Positions 34,500 to 46,825 of a stretch of 64,000 bases of DNA are shown here, one piece after another. The position numbers were made by a program, and so were the translations under genes. Source of the stretch: Kingdonia uniflora (taxonomy: Eukaryota > Streptophyta > Magnoliopsida > Ranunculales > Circaeasteraceae); NCBI GenBank assembly GCA_014058105.1, contig JACGCM010001594.1, positions 186,001-250,000 of the forward strand. The letters are read 5' to 3'. A model generated the notes under the pieces. It had not been told where the DNA came from, did no database searches, and saw nothing but the letters and a program-made list of their open reading frames with translations. The stretch's first letter is position 1; each line of letters starts with the position of its first letter.

Positions 34500-35560
34500 C
34501 GATAATATTACTTCAATCGCCTAGTGTTCCATGGATTAGAAATTTAGATTCCTTATTCTATCATGAGATAGTACAATCCCAGACCAGTTCAACCAACGAT
34601 GAGGAATGGTCCTTCCTAATTTTCTGTGAGCCTACCAACATGTGCTTCCTTTCAGTGCTGTGACATTTCTCTGAGGATGAGATCGTCATTTTGAAACTCA
34701 CAGCTTCAGGCTCGTCTGTTGTACAAGCTGGCTAGCATATGGTTACAATAGCGCGTTCCCTAATTTCATCAATCCAGTTCATATTGTAAGCCAGCTTGAA
34801 CTCATTTTCCTCGTCTGTAAGCTCGTGATCTCTGACCGGGTGGTCATATTTGGTTAAAATGACAACTTCTATGCCATAAGCCAGGAGAAAGGGGGAATAG
34901 TCAGTTGACTGGCGTGGAGTAGTATGGTATGCCCATAAGATGCGAGGAAGTTCCCGTATCCAATTTACTTTTTTTGTGATTGAAGCCTTTTCTTGAGTCC
35001 ATCCACTGTTGTTCTATTGGTGATTTTGGCTTGGCCATTGCCTTGAGGATAGTATGGATTGAATGGTGAGTGAATGATGTTGTGTTTGTTGAGGAAGGCT
35101 ATGACCTTTTCACCAATAAACTGTGGCCCGTTATCAATCTAAATCAGGTGGGGGCAACCGAATCATATGATAATGTGTTCCTAGATAAAAGAGATGACCT
35201 CTTCTTCTTGAGTTTGACAAAGAGGATCTGCATCCACCCTTTTCATAAAATAATCGGTTACTACGAGTAAGAAATATCAGTTATCTGGAGTATTAGGAAA
35301 TTCTCCGACGAGATCGAGTGCCCACCGCTTAAATGGCCATAAAACCTTGCTGGCATTTAGCTCGAGTGTAGGGGCGCGGATCATGTGTCCATGTCATTGG
35401 CATGTATCGTATTTGCATAAGTATTCTTCTACTTGCTTGCGCATGCCTAGTCAGAATACTCCATGTATAATTGTTTTGCTAGCAAGTGATCGACCTGCGG
35501 CATGGGAGCCACAAGTTTCTTCATGCTAATCTTTGAGCATTTCATCTGCTTTTTTCTTCG
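34500..35560 (-). pseudogene. Integrase of element C
   Basis: Minus strand: finger half MRKQVEEYLCKYDTCQ (first Cys replaced by Tyr), core FKRWALDLVGEFPNTP, LLVVTDYFMKRVDADPL (first Asp), IDNGPQFIGEKVIAFLNKHN (second Asp), YYPQGNGQAKITNRT, where the third catalytic Glu is Lys (GAA to AAA), then VDGLKKR and the C-terminal part ending at NPWNTR near 34530. It also has several stops. Confidence 0.85.
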
Positions 35561-36246
35561 AGAGGTACTTAAGATAAAGCCCTGTGACTGAGTGGCAATA
35601 TAGATGACCGCTCTAAACTGTCTAACGCTTTGAGTTTTCGATCAATTGTCGGCACTCTTTTGGAACTGTTGGAAGGGGCCCATCGCATTCTTTCTTCGGG
35701 CCGAGATAGGCAATAAAGAGTTTTTGCCAATCATCGTTCTCCTCTTTATTGCCATAAGTGTTGATCGTGCATATAGAATGAAGATCAATACTGGGGTGGA
35801 TATTACTTCAATCTATAAATATTATGCTTCTATACCCAAGACCCTAGCTAAATAAGCCAAGGAATTGGCGTATCAATTTTTACCTCGAAGGAGATAGTCA
35901 AAAGTTGTTTTCGCAAATCTGTTCATTTTATCAACAATGAGGGATGCATATTCGATCATCTTGCCATTCTTCTTGTACTACTCTGAGTAACGGTGGATAA
36001 TGAGTAGAGAATCTGTGTAAATTGAGAGCTCAGGGATGCCAAGCTCGAGTGTGAGATCGAGTCCATGAATTAGAGCTTCGTATTCTGTAACATTGTTTGA
36101 GGGTTCAAAATCCAAGCGGACTGATTTCTCGATTCATTCATTAGAAGGGGTAATCAGTAAGATTCCAATTCCTGACCCTGTGGGTCCTGCTGAACCATCT
36201 GTAATAAGTCTCCACCCTTTCCTTGTAATCAATATAGACTTCACCG
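35561..36246 (-). pseudogene. Archaeal-type RNase H and pre-integrase region of element C
   Basis: Minus strand: TDGSAGPTGSGIGILLITPS, then RLDFEPSNNVTEYEALIHGL, LTLELGIPELSIYTDSLLII. Active-site positions D, E and D are visible. It is joined on its N-terminal side directly to RT (see next entry), so the standard RNase H is gone. Confidence 0.78.
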
Positions 36247-36990
36247 ATTTTCCCCAGGTACATTTTAAACCTAGTTGTCATTAATCGTTGATAAGTTGTG
36301 TCTGCGTTCTTTAGTCTAAAGGGTATCACTTTGTAACAGTAAAGTCCTCTTTCAGTATTGAAAGTTGTCTTTTCTTGATCTTCTTCTAAGAAAGGTATCT
36401 GATTGCATCCAGAAGTAGCATCCATCATAAATGAGAGCTCGTGACCTGCCGTGGAATCAATAATTTGATGAATAATTAGAAGAGGGAAACTGTCTTTCAG
36501 AGTGTGTTCATTAAGATTGGTGAAATCTATACAAACTCGGACCTTTCCCTTCTTCTTTGGAACTGGGAAGATGCTGGAGATCTAATCCGGATACTTGGCG
36601 TCACGAATGAACCCCACTTTGCTTAATTTATCGATCTCAATGTTGACTTCATCGCGAAGATGAGATGAGAGTCGTCGCTATTTCTGCTTGACCATCGTGG
36701 CGTTGAGGTTGATGGATATGCCTTGGATGGATCAACCCCGGGCATCTCTTCAAAAGTTTACGCAAATATGCCTTAATTCATTTGTAAGAAGTGAATGAGA
36801 GTATCCTTATAGTATTGGACCAACTTGGTACCGATAAAAGTACCTCAGCTAGATCCATCAATGTCTATGTACTTTGTAGGATCTTCTGTTTAAAACTGAC
36901 CATCGATGTGACCAGCTTTCTGTAATTCCTATGCAACGTATCTGTCTGATGTATCTAGATTGGAAGAGACGATATTCTCGCAAGCTCTGG
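36246..36990 (-). pseudogene. Truncated reverse transcriptase of element C
   Basis: Minus strand: MMDATSGCNQIPFLEEDQEK, TFNTERGLYCYKVIPFRLKN, DTTYQRLMTTRFKMYLGKIG, EVYIDY. The sequence leaves the RT exactly inside the catalytic motif: YID is kept, then the frame enters the archaeal RNase H region in a different register (KERVETYYRWFSRTHRV). RT thumb and the standard RNase H are deleted, so the 95-codon open frame is chimeric. Upstream, KDSFPL and the DLN motif are recognisable up to about 36530. Confidence 0.82.
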
Positions 36991-36999
36991 ATAGCTTTT

Positions 37000-37690
37000 G
37001 ACTGCCTTTAATTTTGTGTATGTTATCATTGTGCTTGAAGCAAAGTGCTTGATGATAATTCGTAGCAATTACTTCCATGTTGTGAATCCAGCAATGGCCC
37101 ATAATCTTGAGATAACGAGATTTGGCATTGATGATGTATTTTACGATGTCGATTGCTGTAGGTCCAGCGGTAATAGGTAAGATGATCTTGGTAAGATGAT
37201 CTTACCTACTCATTCTTCTTTGAAAACATTAAATCTATTGATATCGGTGTCGCTTGGAATAACTTAATCGGCCAATCCCATCTAATTGATTGTACTCTGA
37301 AAAAGAATCTTAATATCGCTTCTAGTATCGATCATCATTGTATGCATGAAAAACTTCTTCATCTTGTGAATTATTATTAATGCATCATGATGTGAAAATT
37401 TTACTTGACTGATGTCGTAATCTTTGAATGAAACCTCAAACCAGTGATTACTCGACTCAGGAAGAAGCTTGGCATCTTTATCTTGAGGTGTGAGATCGTA
37501 ACATTCGGATAATCTCCTGTGCATGAATCTGTAAGAGTTATTAATTTGATTAATCTCGATCATGTTGTTGTGGTACATATGGTATAGATGTTTCTCCTCA
37601 GCATGATCCTCGATTTGGACTACTTTGATTTGTATCTTGTAGCTCCCATTCTTGTATGATTCTATATCGACAATGTACTCATGCATTCAC
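37000..37690 (-). pseudogene. Aspartic protease of element C
   Basis: A 134-codon open frame (37686-37282) running from the gag-protease spacer (IVDIESYKNGSYKIQIKVVQ) to the active site MMIDTRSDIKILFQSTIN: the catalytic DTG is DTR, a Gly to Arg change that would inactivate it. The remainder is frameshifted (VGKIILP and IMGHCWIHNMEVIAT at 37190-37060). Confidence 0.82.
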
Positions 37691-39214
37691 CCATCTTTGA
37701 AGATATATTCTAGTAACCTCTGCAAAACATAGCAGTTGTCAGTATCATGATGATTTACCTTGTGATGCATGCAGTACGGCTTGCCTTCAATCGGTTCTAA
37801 TGGTTGAGATAGACAGCAGAACTTGTCCTTTGATAGAATTGGAAAAATTATGGAGATGCAAACATTCATCTTGGGGAGGACTGGCTTGGGTAATAACTGA
37901 CATTTCTAAGGGTTTACAGTGTTCACCTTAGAACACTTTTGATCACCCTGGTCTTCCTTTGGTTCACTGTTTCATTCTGTAGTTGGACCTTTAATGGTTA
38001 GGATGGATTTAGTAAATTTATGCCTTTCGGTCATCATCTTTTCAAGTCGACATACCCATTGACTTTGGTGATCATATCCTCCAAGGGCGCTAGTTTGTTT
38101 AAGAAGAGGTGCTTTTTGGCTTTGCAGTCGAGCTGGAGCACGTCGGTAAAAGTAGTAACAACTATTTTCTAATCGAGATTATCCACTTTTCGCACGAGCT
38201 TCAAAAACTTCTTTGCAAAGGCCTCGAGCTTCTCTCCTTGTGACTGTTTGAGACTAATAAGAGAAAATTCTCTTCTTTGTCTTTGTTATGAGCATACGTC
38301 TTGATAAATTGCTTCTGTAGTTGATTGAATGTGAAGACATAATCTTTAGGTAGAGAGTGGAATCACCGGAGCGGTTCTCCCTGTAGACTTGTTGCAAATA
38401 GATGGCATAGAATATGGTTGAGATTTGAGTACAATCCCAAAGAATCTCATAATTGCTGAATATGTTTCATTGGATCGATGCCTTTATATTTACGTATTTT
38501 CGGAGTATGGAAACCTTTCGGTACTTCCATATCAAAAAACTCTTTGGCAATCAGACTACCTTATAACTCGGTGAGATCATATTTAGTGCCTAGAGTTTGA
38601 GCTTTAATCAACTCCTTAATACGTTGGTCCATGTGTTCTTGTGTGACAAACTGACATGTGGTCGAAGTGACTTGACGAGCTAGTCAAGGATTATAAGTGC
38701 CAGTACCTTCACTCAAATGATCATGTACTGGAGTTTGAGGTGGAGGTCATTGTTCTTCATCTTGATGCTTGGATGGCAAGGGACCCCTACTGATATCAGA
38801 CTGAACTTCGCCGCCCAAATGAATAGAAGGTTGAAGTTCATACTGAATGCTTCTAGAAATGGCTTTGTTGGTGGCTCCTTGCGGGCCTAATCTATCTCAT
38901 GCAAAAACTCAGGAGTTTTCCATAATTTGATCATGATCCCTGGTATGGGAAGCTTGTTGAGTATCCTGCAAAGCTTGTAATGTAGTTTGTATTATTGTTA
39001 TATGTTCTTTCTGTTGCTTGAATGTTGTTAAACAAGCTTTTCGCCAATTTTCGAGCTCTTTCTTGCGGTACTCTAGGTCAAGTATTTACTGATGCTCGAG
39101 CTCATTGTGCTTCTCTATTTCAGCCTGGAGATTCGCCTGCAGTTCAGTAAGTTATTCTTGCTCAACTGAAAGATCGAGCTGGATTCCTGTTGTTGGTCGG
39201 TTGGAAGTGACCAT
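37691..39214 (-). pseudogene. Gag of element C
   Basis: ATG at 39212-39214 (MVTSNRPTTGIQLDLSVEQE) with the Glu-rich helix, QTTLQALQDTQQ, HLGGEVQSDISRG, MDQRIKELIKAQTLG, AKEFFDMEVPKGFHTPKI, YSNLNHILCHLFATS, LPKDYVFTFNQLQKQFIKTY, and near 37780-37690 the zinc-finger-like YCMHHKVNHHDTDNCYVLQR. Aligns with B throughout; broken by about ten stops and frameshifts. Confidence 0.82.
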
Positions 39215-39271
39215 GTTAGAAATTGATAGTAGAGTGAATGTATACCTTAGGGTATTGTGGAAATATCTTCT

Positions 39272-39291
39272 TTCCCATAGACGGCGCCAAA
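39272..39291 (-). other. Primer-binding site of element C
   Basis: Minus strand TTTGGCGCCGTCTATGGGAA adjoining the LTR edge at 39292; TGGCGCCGT is consistent with tRNA-Asp. Confidence 0.7.
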
Positions 39292-39845
39292 TGAAATGGC
39301 CTAATTTTGTAGCTAGAAATAGCTCAAAATTAGCTCTTACACTAAATGTACCTGGGACAAAATTTAATGTAAAGCAAAACCCCAACCTCGAGTTGAGGGT
39401 TTTAGTAACAATAACTGTTATTGCTTGAGGCTGATATCTTATTACAAGTGATTTCTCGAACTATAAATACTTGATCTTGAAATAAAATGCTTTGTGGTGT
39501 TCAGAATCTAGAAATTCTTGTGCTTAGAATTTAGAAAATTTGGGTTTTTTCGGTCTTTTATCTCCTCTGAATTTTTTTCTTTATATAGACCTTACCCGCA
39601 ACTTATTATGGTGCTGAAACACGTTCTTCAAATAATGAGGTAAGCGGTGGTTGACTGTGTAACTGTTTAGTTTGTGGGAGACAGGTGTCTTTGACTTGTT
39701 CATATTTTTTGCAGTGCTTGATGCACGCTCTTTATCAGTTCGTGGTCTAGGTGGCATTATTGACTGTGCATGTTACGCGTATAATGCGTGAGTCTGATAC
39801 TGAGGTAGTTCGAGTTTGGACTAAGTCGAAGGATAGGTCCCTGCA
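39292..39845 (-). repeat. 5' LTR of element C
   Basis: 554 bp from TGAAATGGCC to GGTCCCTGCA. Right flank GTATT at 39846-39850 repeats the left flank of the 3' LTR. TATA stretch ctttatatagacc at 39579-39591. Confidence 0.92.
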
Positions 39846-41300
39846 GTATTTTATCATGTTTGACCCAAACCCAGCATTGTTGATAAAAATGTAAAGTATA
39901 TCAATTAGAGCCAGGGCTTTCAAAAGGACCCATAGAGAAGAAAGTACACTTAACTTCCTTTTTCAGTAATATTTTGATTAAGACTTGCAAGCTGAGGTAC
40001 AGTAATCTCAGTGTGAATTTAAGTGGATATGGAATATAAATTCCAATCAGCCCAAAAAGACATTTTTGCTAAGAATAAGTTAGAAAAATAATCAAAGAAT
40101 TCTTGACCAATAGCTTCCCTAGAGTCTAACCATTCTCTCTGGCTATTTTGAAGAAAATCCACATAATTTCTACTTCTTCTACATTTGGTAGCCCTATGAA
40201 AATATTAAGTATTTCAATCACCTTCTTTTAACCACAATTATCAAGATTGATCTCTCCAATAGCATTCCTCTCCTTCTCTAGAAGTTTTTTGAGATGAATT
40301 TGTAACATTTTTAATTTAGAGAGATCTAAATGGCCCTTAGACATTTACATAATATGAGCTTTTGTATCCTTGATTTTTTTTTTATCAAATCACCAAATTG
40401 CATTTTGTCTAATTTTTTCAAAGCCCCCTTTAAAATCAGATGTTGAAGTTTAGAAGAAGAACTTTCTCTAAGCACAGTATCCTCTAATATCGATTTAATA
40501 AAAGGTTTACAATTGGGGTGGTTAAACTAAGCGGATTTGAAATGGAATTGTCTCGGTAAGTTAAAGCCATGTGGTTTAGTATCAAGCTTTATCAAACTAT
40601 GATCTGAGGTTATAATAGGATTATTCTAAATTCCAGCCTCTTGGAAAATAGTCTTCCAATCCTTTTTCATAAGACACATGTCAAGTCTTTTTCTAGTTAA
40701 GTTGCCTTTAGAATTATTAATAGACCAAGTAAAAGAAAACCCTGTCCATATTTAAGGAGTAAAGTTTGAAAAGCATGTCTGAGAAGGATAAAAGAAGTAT
40801 TAGTTGTCATCTTATCAGAAGGATCAATAAGTTAAATAAAATCACCAATTAAAAGCCAAGGAACAAAGAAATTATGACCATATTAACTAAGAGCTTCCCA
40901 TAATATAAATCTATATTGTTTTTCAGGTATACTATGTATGTATAAAAGAACAGAGCCAAGTAGTTTGGGGATGAAGAGAGTAAATAGTGACATGTATAAT
41001 ATAATAACAACTGCAAATAGGGTGTAAATCCTTAGTGTCTTTCCATAATATCCAAAGACCATTCTTATTTCCAACAGAAGGAACAATAAGATGGTTTAGA
41101 TATCCTAATGATTTAATTTTGGGAGAACTAGAAGGTGTATCTAATTTAGTCTCAATGATAAAGATAATATCATAAAAGAGGATAGTAATATGGGATTTAT
41201 GCTGCTGAACAGTCGTAGATTTCCCTCCACCAAGACAGTTCTAGCTGGTAATTTTCATTGGGCTTGTGGTGGATTAAGGCCTGCCACCACAACCCAGGGA
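39846..41300 (-). pseudogene. LINE ORF2: endonuclease and linker (upstream half of split LINE)
   Basis: Minus strand from about 41290: GLNPPQAQ (start of the apurinic-type endonuclease), IIFIIETKLDTPSSSPKIKS, HLIVPSVGNKNGLWILWKD, SIPEKQYRFILWEALS, VPWLLIGDFI (family: W...GDFN; Asn lost), SDHSLIKL (family SDH). The linker to RT follows (KGALKKLDKMQFGDLIKKIK). The motif order is that of plant L1-type elements. The frame reaches the C insertion at 39846 and would continue at 26578. Confidence 0.82.
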
Positions 41301-44300
41301 AAAGAAGAAAACCACATCCCAACTCAATTAGAGAACCAATTACCAAAACAGATGCAGAAGTATTGTATATATGTGCAAACTAAGATAACATCATCAATAT
41401 CTAGTATACGGATTAATAGAGTGTAGCAAATAGAGCTTATATAGTTGCATAAAAAATGGTTAATATGTTATAGATGGGGCAACAAGAAAATGATACCTCA
41501 ATTTCAGCTTCAAGAATATGTAGTGTCCTTTCCAATCATAGATGAATCAACAATAGAAAGTTCTTAAGTAGATCTAGGTTTCAGCAAGTTAAAAAAGTAT
41601 TAAGATGTGATACGTGCAACTCTAATTGGGATGGTTGGAAAATGTGTAAATTTGGCACAGCTTCATCATCCAAAGGTTTGAACAAGTTGATAGTTGATTC
41701 ATCACGAAGGAGATAAGAGAAGTCATCTGGAGATTGTTGATTAAGTAGGGAATGTAGAAGTAACGAGATTATCCTAGATGAATCGGCTTTAGTAAGAAGG
41801 GATCCATGTGCCCCAAACAAATCAACAGTAGGGTTAGGAATGAGATCAACGACATTAAGGGAAAGTGGCTCCATATGATGAAATAAATCAAGTTGGTGTA
41901 AGTTACCAAAAATACCATACGCAGTGGGGTCATGTGTGATTAGTGTAGAAGTTTCTGGAGGTTTTAGGGATTTATGGTCAATAAGAGGAAAATGATCAAT
42001 CAAAGCTTGAACATAGGCAGCTTTTTTAAGTTGAGTGTTGATCAAAGTACGATGTGTGCCTTCTCTAGTTCTACTGCTAATGGCAATTGATGGTGCTGCT
42101 GGGAAGAATCGAAGAGGGCAACCCTCTTTTCCTTGTTAAGTTGATCACATGTTGCTTATAAGTAGAACCCATGTTCTTGGAGGTCTGTTGAGTGGTAAAA
42201 ATCTTAGAGTTAGGAGGGTTCACCATGGAGGTAGAAGATGAAAAGATTAAGAAGGAGAAAAATCAAAGAGAACTTGCAAAGTATACCCAATATAATGAAA
42301 CACCATAGAGCTTGTTGTAAGTTAACATATGATAAAACCAGATGGATAAGTAAAATAGAATATTCAAGACCACCCAACGGTAAGAACAAGTATGAGAGTA
42401 ACAATTAGGAATAATGGCTTGAGGTGGGGGATTATCCAACCCTTGGATCAAGCAATTAGTAAGTCATTTTGGTTTATGCACCCATAATAAGTGTGATAAC
42501 TACACCTGAAAACATGCTTAGCTATTAAATGTGTCATTAAGTTGTAAAAAATTAAATGAAAGCAATTACTAATTAAGGATAAAAGTTCTTCAAATTTTGA
42601 AAGCAGTCCATAAAAGTATGTAGTGAATATGAAAAAATGCCAAAAGTAGAACAAATTGCACATATATATAAAACACACTACAGATATGCAGGTTGTAGAC
42701 ACATGTAAAGAAGAAACCCAACAAAGGATCACTATAGACATAACTAAAAGAAATACTACCAAGTACCTAATCATGTTGTTGTCCTAGTTGTCTTTCTAAG
42801 ACTTCTACCTCAAAACTAAGAACTTCCCTATTAATATCTTCATCTGTATGTTTACATTTATGAAATCTCCCAGCTGAAGCTCTCCCCCTATGTCAATATC
42901 TATTAGAATTTTCCCCAGTATTCATACTAATATTAGTACCAGACCCCAACGTAATAGGCATTTGGAATTGTGTGTGCGTGCATTAGGTGTAGAGACTGTA
43001 GGAGGCCGAGTTTATGTTGGTGATACAGATACATGAGCAACTTTGTTGTGCATGAGTTCTTCAAAGTTAAAAACCCTAGTAAGAGGTCTAGTCGTGGTAG
43101 AGGGATAGATGACACCATATTGTTGACTAATAACAAAGAAAGGTAGCATCATGGCCACATAAATAACTTTAAAAATATAAATCACAACTGGATCATACAG
43201 TGAAGGTTTCAGGATTTGGTTGTAAAGCTGAAGGAACACCCATAATAGTAGGCTGAGCAATAGGAATAGGGGGCACAACAAGCTGACCCACTTGATGATT
43301 AGGTGTATGAGGTTGTGTCTAAATAGAAGTAGGAGGTTAAGATCTAGGTTTTTGGATTGTGTCTCCATGATGATTAGTGAAAGGATTGTAGTAGGGATTA
43401 CCCCTAGCAAGTTTATGAGGATAACCTCTACCGTGACGATGAACATACCCACCTCTAGTTCCTGGATCTATAATCTGTCGGCTTCTTATGTGACAAAGTG
43501 GTGGTCTGTCTCTACCTCGAGCATTTTTCGTGGTATAAGAGAAGTAACAAGAAGTAAAGAGATGGTTGAGCACCCCCTTTTGAAATACCCCCTTATGGAA
43601 CACCCCTTAGACACCCCATTTTTTAGAAGGTATAAAAAGGTTTGAAGGAGTTTTAGTAGTATGGATGTGATCTCCTTATCATGTAAAACATCTTTTCAAA
43701 AAATCAAGTAATTCCAACATTTCCATTACAAGTTAAAAGATATTTGAGTTATACTGTATTGTTCATGTTTTTAGCTGTCGATGCTATCTAAATTTGGATA
43801 TTATGTTTTATGATGTAGGAATGCCAAAATATCATAATTATTTATAGGTATGATCAAAATGATAAGGAGATTACATCCATATGGATAAAGCTTCTTAAAA
43901 GATCTTTACGTATTCCAAACAATGGGGTGTCTAGAGGGGTGTTTCAAAAGGGGGTGCTCACGAATCCTCTTCTTATATATATATATATATACTTCATGGG
44001 AATACCAAGTTGCCCAGGTATACATGGGCACTTGTCATACTTGATAAATATAGATACCCAAGTGCTTGGTGTTTCAACTTCGGGTCTTCTAAAGAATGTT
44101 TTGAATTTAACCTCAAGTGAAGGCAATGATGTTGTGTTGGTTATATTGGTTTGTTTTGATCCTGAGGAAAAATAACAAATCCTTGAAAAATTGACTGTGA
44201 GGATCCATGGTGGCAGATAAACCGTGAGAAGTTGTGGTGTGCATGCATGTAGCATCATAAAGTGCTGAAGTTTTCATAATTAGTTCTAGAGGAATTGGTT

Positions 44301-45410
44301 TAACAATGTATGATATAAGATGAGTAGAAGTAGTAGAATAGGAGGGGTAAATGTGTTCCAGCAAAGGCCCATAATGTACATTGTTAGGATGACCAATCGT
44401 TTCCAGCAGAATAGTAGATTTATGTTTAATATATTTTAAAGTGTGATATTCACGTGACCTTAGATAAGAATTTGAAAGACATTCATCTTCGCCGTCCCAT
44501 GCATATGTACAAAATAATTTTTTAAGTAATCAATGGGTTAAGATTAGAATAAGCCGTGCATCTGGATATGCCATATATGAATACTCTTCCACAGGTAACA
44601 ACATATCATTTAACTAATTTTTGGTATGTTCCTATGTAGCAGGGCACATAGGAACATGTGGAAGGTCAACCATATACATGCTGGAATATGCTTAAGCAGA
44701 ATGGTCAACTAAGGTAGTGTCAGTTGACATGTGAGTTAGAGAATTGGTGGCCACCATTTGTATTGCAAGTGCAATAATTGAAAAAATAGATTACTAATGT
44801 TGAATACAAAGGTTATAGCTGGTTCAGGATCAAATTGAAAAATAATTCCCAATCTTTCAGGCTACAGCTTGAGTAATTATTGGGGTATTTGACGTGGTAT
44901 TTCTTTCACTTGCACCCAAAAGGGAACCAGAGTAAACTCCACATCCCTAGGAAGGACTAAAGGATACCATATTTACAAGGAGATCGATGCACCAAATATA
45001 TACCATAGTCTAAAGTACATGATTTTGTAGACATCAGCCTTGCTCAGGGACATAATTTTGATGATAACACGTTCAAAAACTTCAGCGTCAACTGCATATG
45101 AGAGATCCTTTATAATCTTTAATTCCATTAGAAACATTTCAATACCAAAACAAAAAAGCTGACAAAAGTTTCATTACAAGACTAAGATCCCTAAGTTTTC
45201 ATTCTTCTCCAGAAAAATCAAAGTTCACATCAAAGTAATCCACATTATCTAGTGATTCTTATTGGTTGTGATGTTGTACTTGATATTGATCAACATGATC
45301 CATAAGTTCTTTACTGGTGGACAAAGACCCCAGATAGGTGACATCCAAAGTTGAAGGAGGCTTTCCATGAGGTTTAGAATTAGTTAGTGGAGAATTAGGA
45401 TGCTCCATAA
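41301..45410 (-). pseudogene. LINE ORF1 region
   Basis: Near 44880-45000 the minus strand reads VEFTLVPFWVQVKEIP, the motif of the DUF4283-type ORF1 domain of plant LINEs, preceded by RVIIKIMSLSKADV and VDYFDVNFDFSGEE. A Gly/Arg-rich part lies at 43530-43390 (RGGYVHRHGRGYPHKLARGN), then a 154-codon frame at 42045-41581 (VDLFGAHGSLLTKADSSRII) that is probably the ORF1 C-terminus or spacer. It contains many stops and an inserted inverted-repeat element (43567-43960). The start is placed near 45405, where MEHPNSPLTNS is read. Confidence 0.65.
43567..43960. mobile_element. Short inverted-repeat element (MITE-like), about 394 bp
   Basis: The left end TGAGCACCCCCTTTTGAAA at 43567 is repeated, inverted, at 43942-43960. 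The match continues inward with gaps (acacccc, tagacaccccatt), about 50 bp per arm. Interior AT-rich, no coding. It lies within the LINE ORF1 region. Flanks (gatggt and cgaatc) give no obvious duplication, so the superfamily cannot be named. Confidence 0.75.
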
Positions 45411-45904
45411 TGGAATCAATGATTGAAAAAATAGAAAATGACGTTTAAAGTGTGATAGGAGTAATAAGAGTATAGAGAGGAGATTCAGGAGCTTTGTTTC
45501 TCTTTTGTTCCAACTATCTATTGTAGAAGAAGGGAAAGGGTGTTTAAGTTGTCACTTTATTTGAGTTATGGCGTTATTTATTTTAAATAAGTTCTCTATG
45601 GTGGAGTTTATTCGAATTTATATATAATGAAAACTGCAAGTACAATACTATAAAAGCGGAGAGAAATACAAATAGGGTGGATATAATGGCCACTTACGCG
45701 AATGAGATAAGCCACCCCAAATAAAGGCTAACCACAAATCTAACTCTTTTGGTAAATAACACCCCACTCCCAACCTGGAGATACTAAACCAAAAAAAGTA
45801 AAAATAATTAATTTTTTACACTTGTTACAAATTTGGCAGCCTCTAGTCTCCGTCTCCATCTTCGACAAAATTAAGCAGCTCATCACCATTAAAGATTGAG
45901 GACT
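45411..45904. other. Unassigned spacer between LINE and copia LTR
   Basis: AT-rich. It may hold the LINE 5' untranslated part and old flanking DNA. Ends in a CT run (45903-45918). No ORF or repeat supported. Confidence 0.4.
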
Positions 45905-46825
45905 CTCTCTCTCTCTCTGAATAAGGCTATGATATTAACGAGTTCCCGTAAAGTGTGTGTTCCATAAACATCAAGAAACTCATGAAATTCTCTGAATAAG
46001 ACTATGATATTAACGAGTTCCCGTAAAGTGTGTGTTCCATAAACTTCAAGAAACTCATGAAATTTATTTCATCTCCTCTCCACAAAATTTCCCCATATGT
46101 ATTTTAAATCTAATCTGCATGAATAAACAAACACTACTTAAGGAGATGATCGAATCTTGTGTATGCACATTATCGCCTTAAGCTAGACTCACCCCTGCCC
46201 CTGCTATAGTGTTTTATAAGAAATACGGACCCTTATCTCCTAAGATTCAACGATCAGTCACAGGGAGAAGAAAACACTTCTATCTCTCTATCAAGCGAAC
46301 CTTGATTGCATATATTTTCTCTTTTAATAAAAGACTCAAAGAAAATTCTCAACACTGAAAAAAAGCAAAGAAAACAAAGTCAGGCTGTCTAGAGCATTGA
46401 TGCCTCTTCACCAAGTGTCATACCTTATGACACACCTCATGTTGGCACCTCTTCACTATAGGCCGCACCTTAAGTTGTGTCTGTTGGAGACAACTCAACT
46501 TGTACCTCAAATCCAAAAATAAAAAAATTGATTAAGTATTCCAAGGAATCCCCATGAGCCTAAGGCTGAATGATAAACTTATAATAATAATTGGGTTTCC
46601 TTGTCTGAGAAAGCCTATGGGAGCCCATGCACCCAGGCTAGTTTATACCCATTGGTCACACATACGTGTGAAGTCTGCCAACTCTTATACACACCACAAT
46701 GTGTTAAGTATAAGAATAGTTATATAGTAGAGTTGAGCATCCCTCATATCCAATGTGGGACAATAAATACTTAGTTTTACCAGTCAAACAATAGGCAAAA
46801 TAAGCTCTTTGTATTTTTTCCAACA
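45905..46825 (-). repeat. Ty1/copia 3' LTR (left edge approximate)
   Basis: The minus strand starts TGTTGGAAAAAAT at 46825, just after the PPT atgtgggggat (46838-46827). TGTTGG after such a PPT is typical of copia LTRs. The LTR contains tattgtcccacattgg. The far edge is uncertain; it includes a direct duplication of 75 bp at 45916-46065 (tctgaataag at 45916 and 45991). Confidence 0.65.

Larger units (their letters stand above)
26579..39845 (-). mobile_element. Element C: Tat-type Ty3/gypsy, about 13.27 kb
   Basis: LTRs at 39292-39845 (5') and 26579-27171 (3'), and identical 5-bp flanks GTATT at 26574-26578 and 39846-39850. On the minus strand: PBS, gag, protease, truncated RT, archaeal RNase H, integrase, 45-bp tandem array; then about 6.9 kb with genes on the plus strand (antisense to gag-pol); then PPT and 3' LTR. 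It interrupts a LINE. Same family as A and B, which share its LTR, PBS and gag. Confidence 0.92.

Noticed and set aside
42063..43452. Hydrophobic minus-strand frames resembling membrane proteins
   Set aside because: Leu/Ile/Phe richness comes from AT-rich decayed LINE sequence; frames overlap in different registers and lack conserved motifs.
43973..43992. Alternating TA run as a promoter
   Set aside because: Simple dinucleotide repeat beside the inverted-repeat element, with no gene in position to use it.
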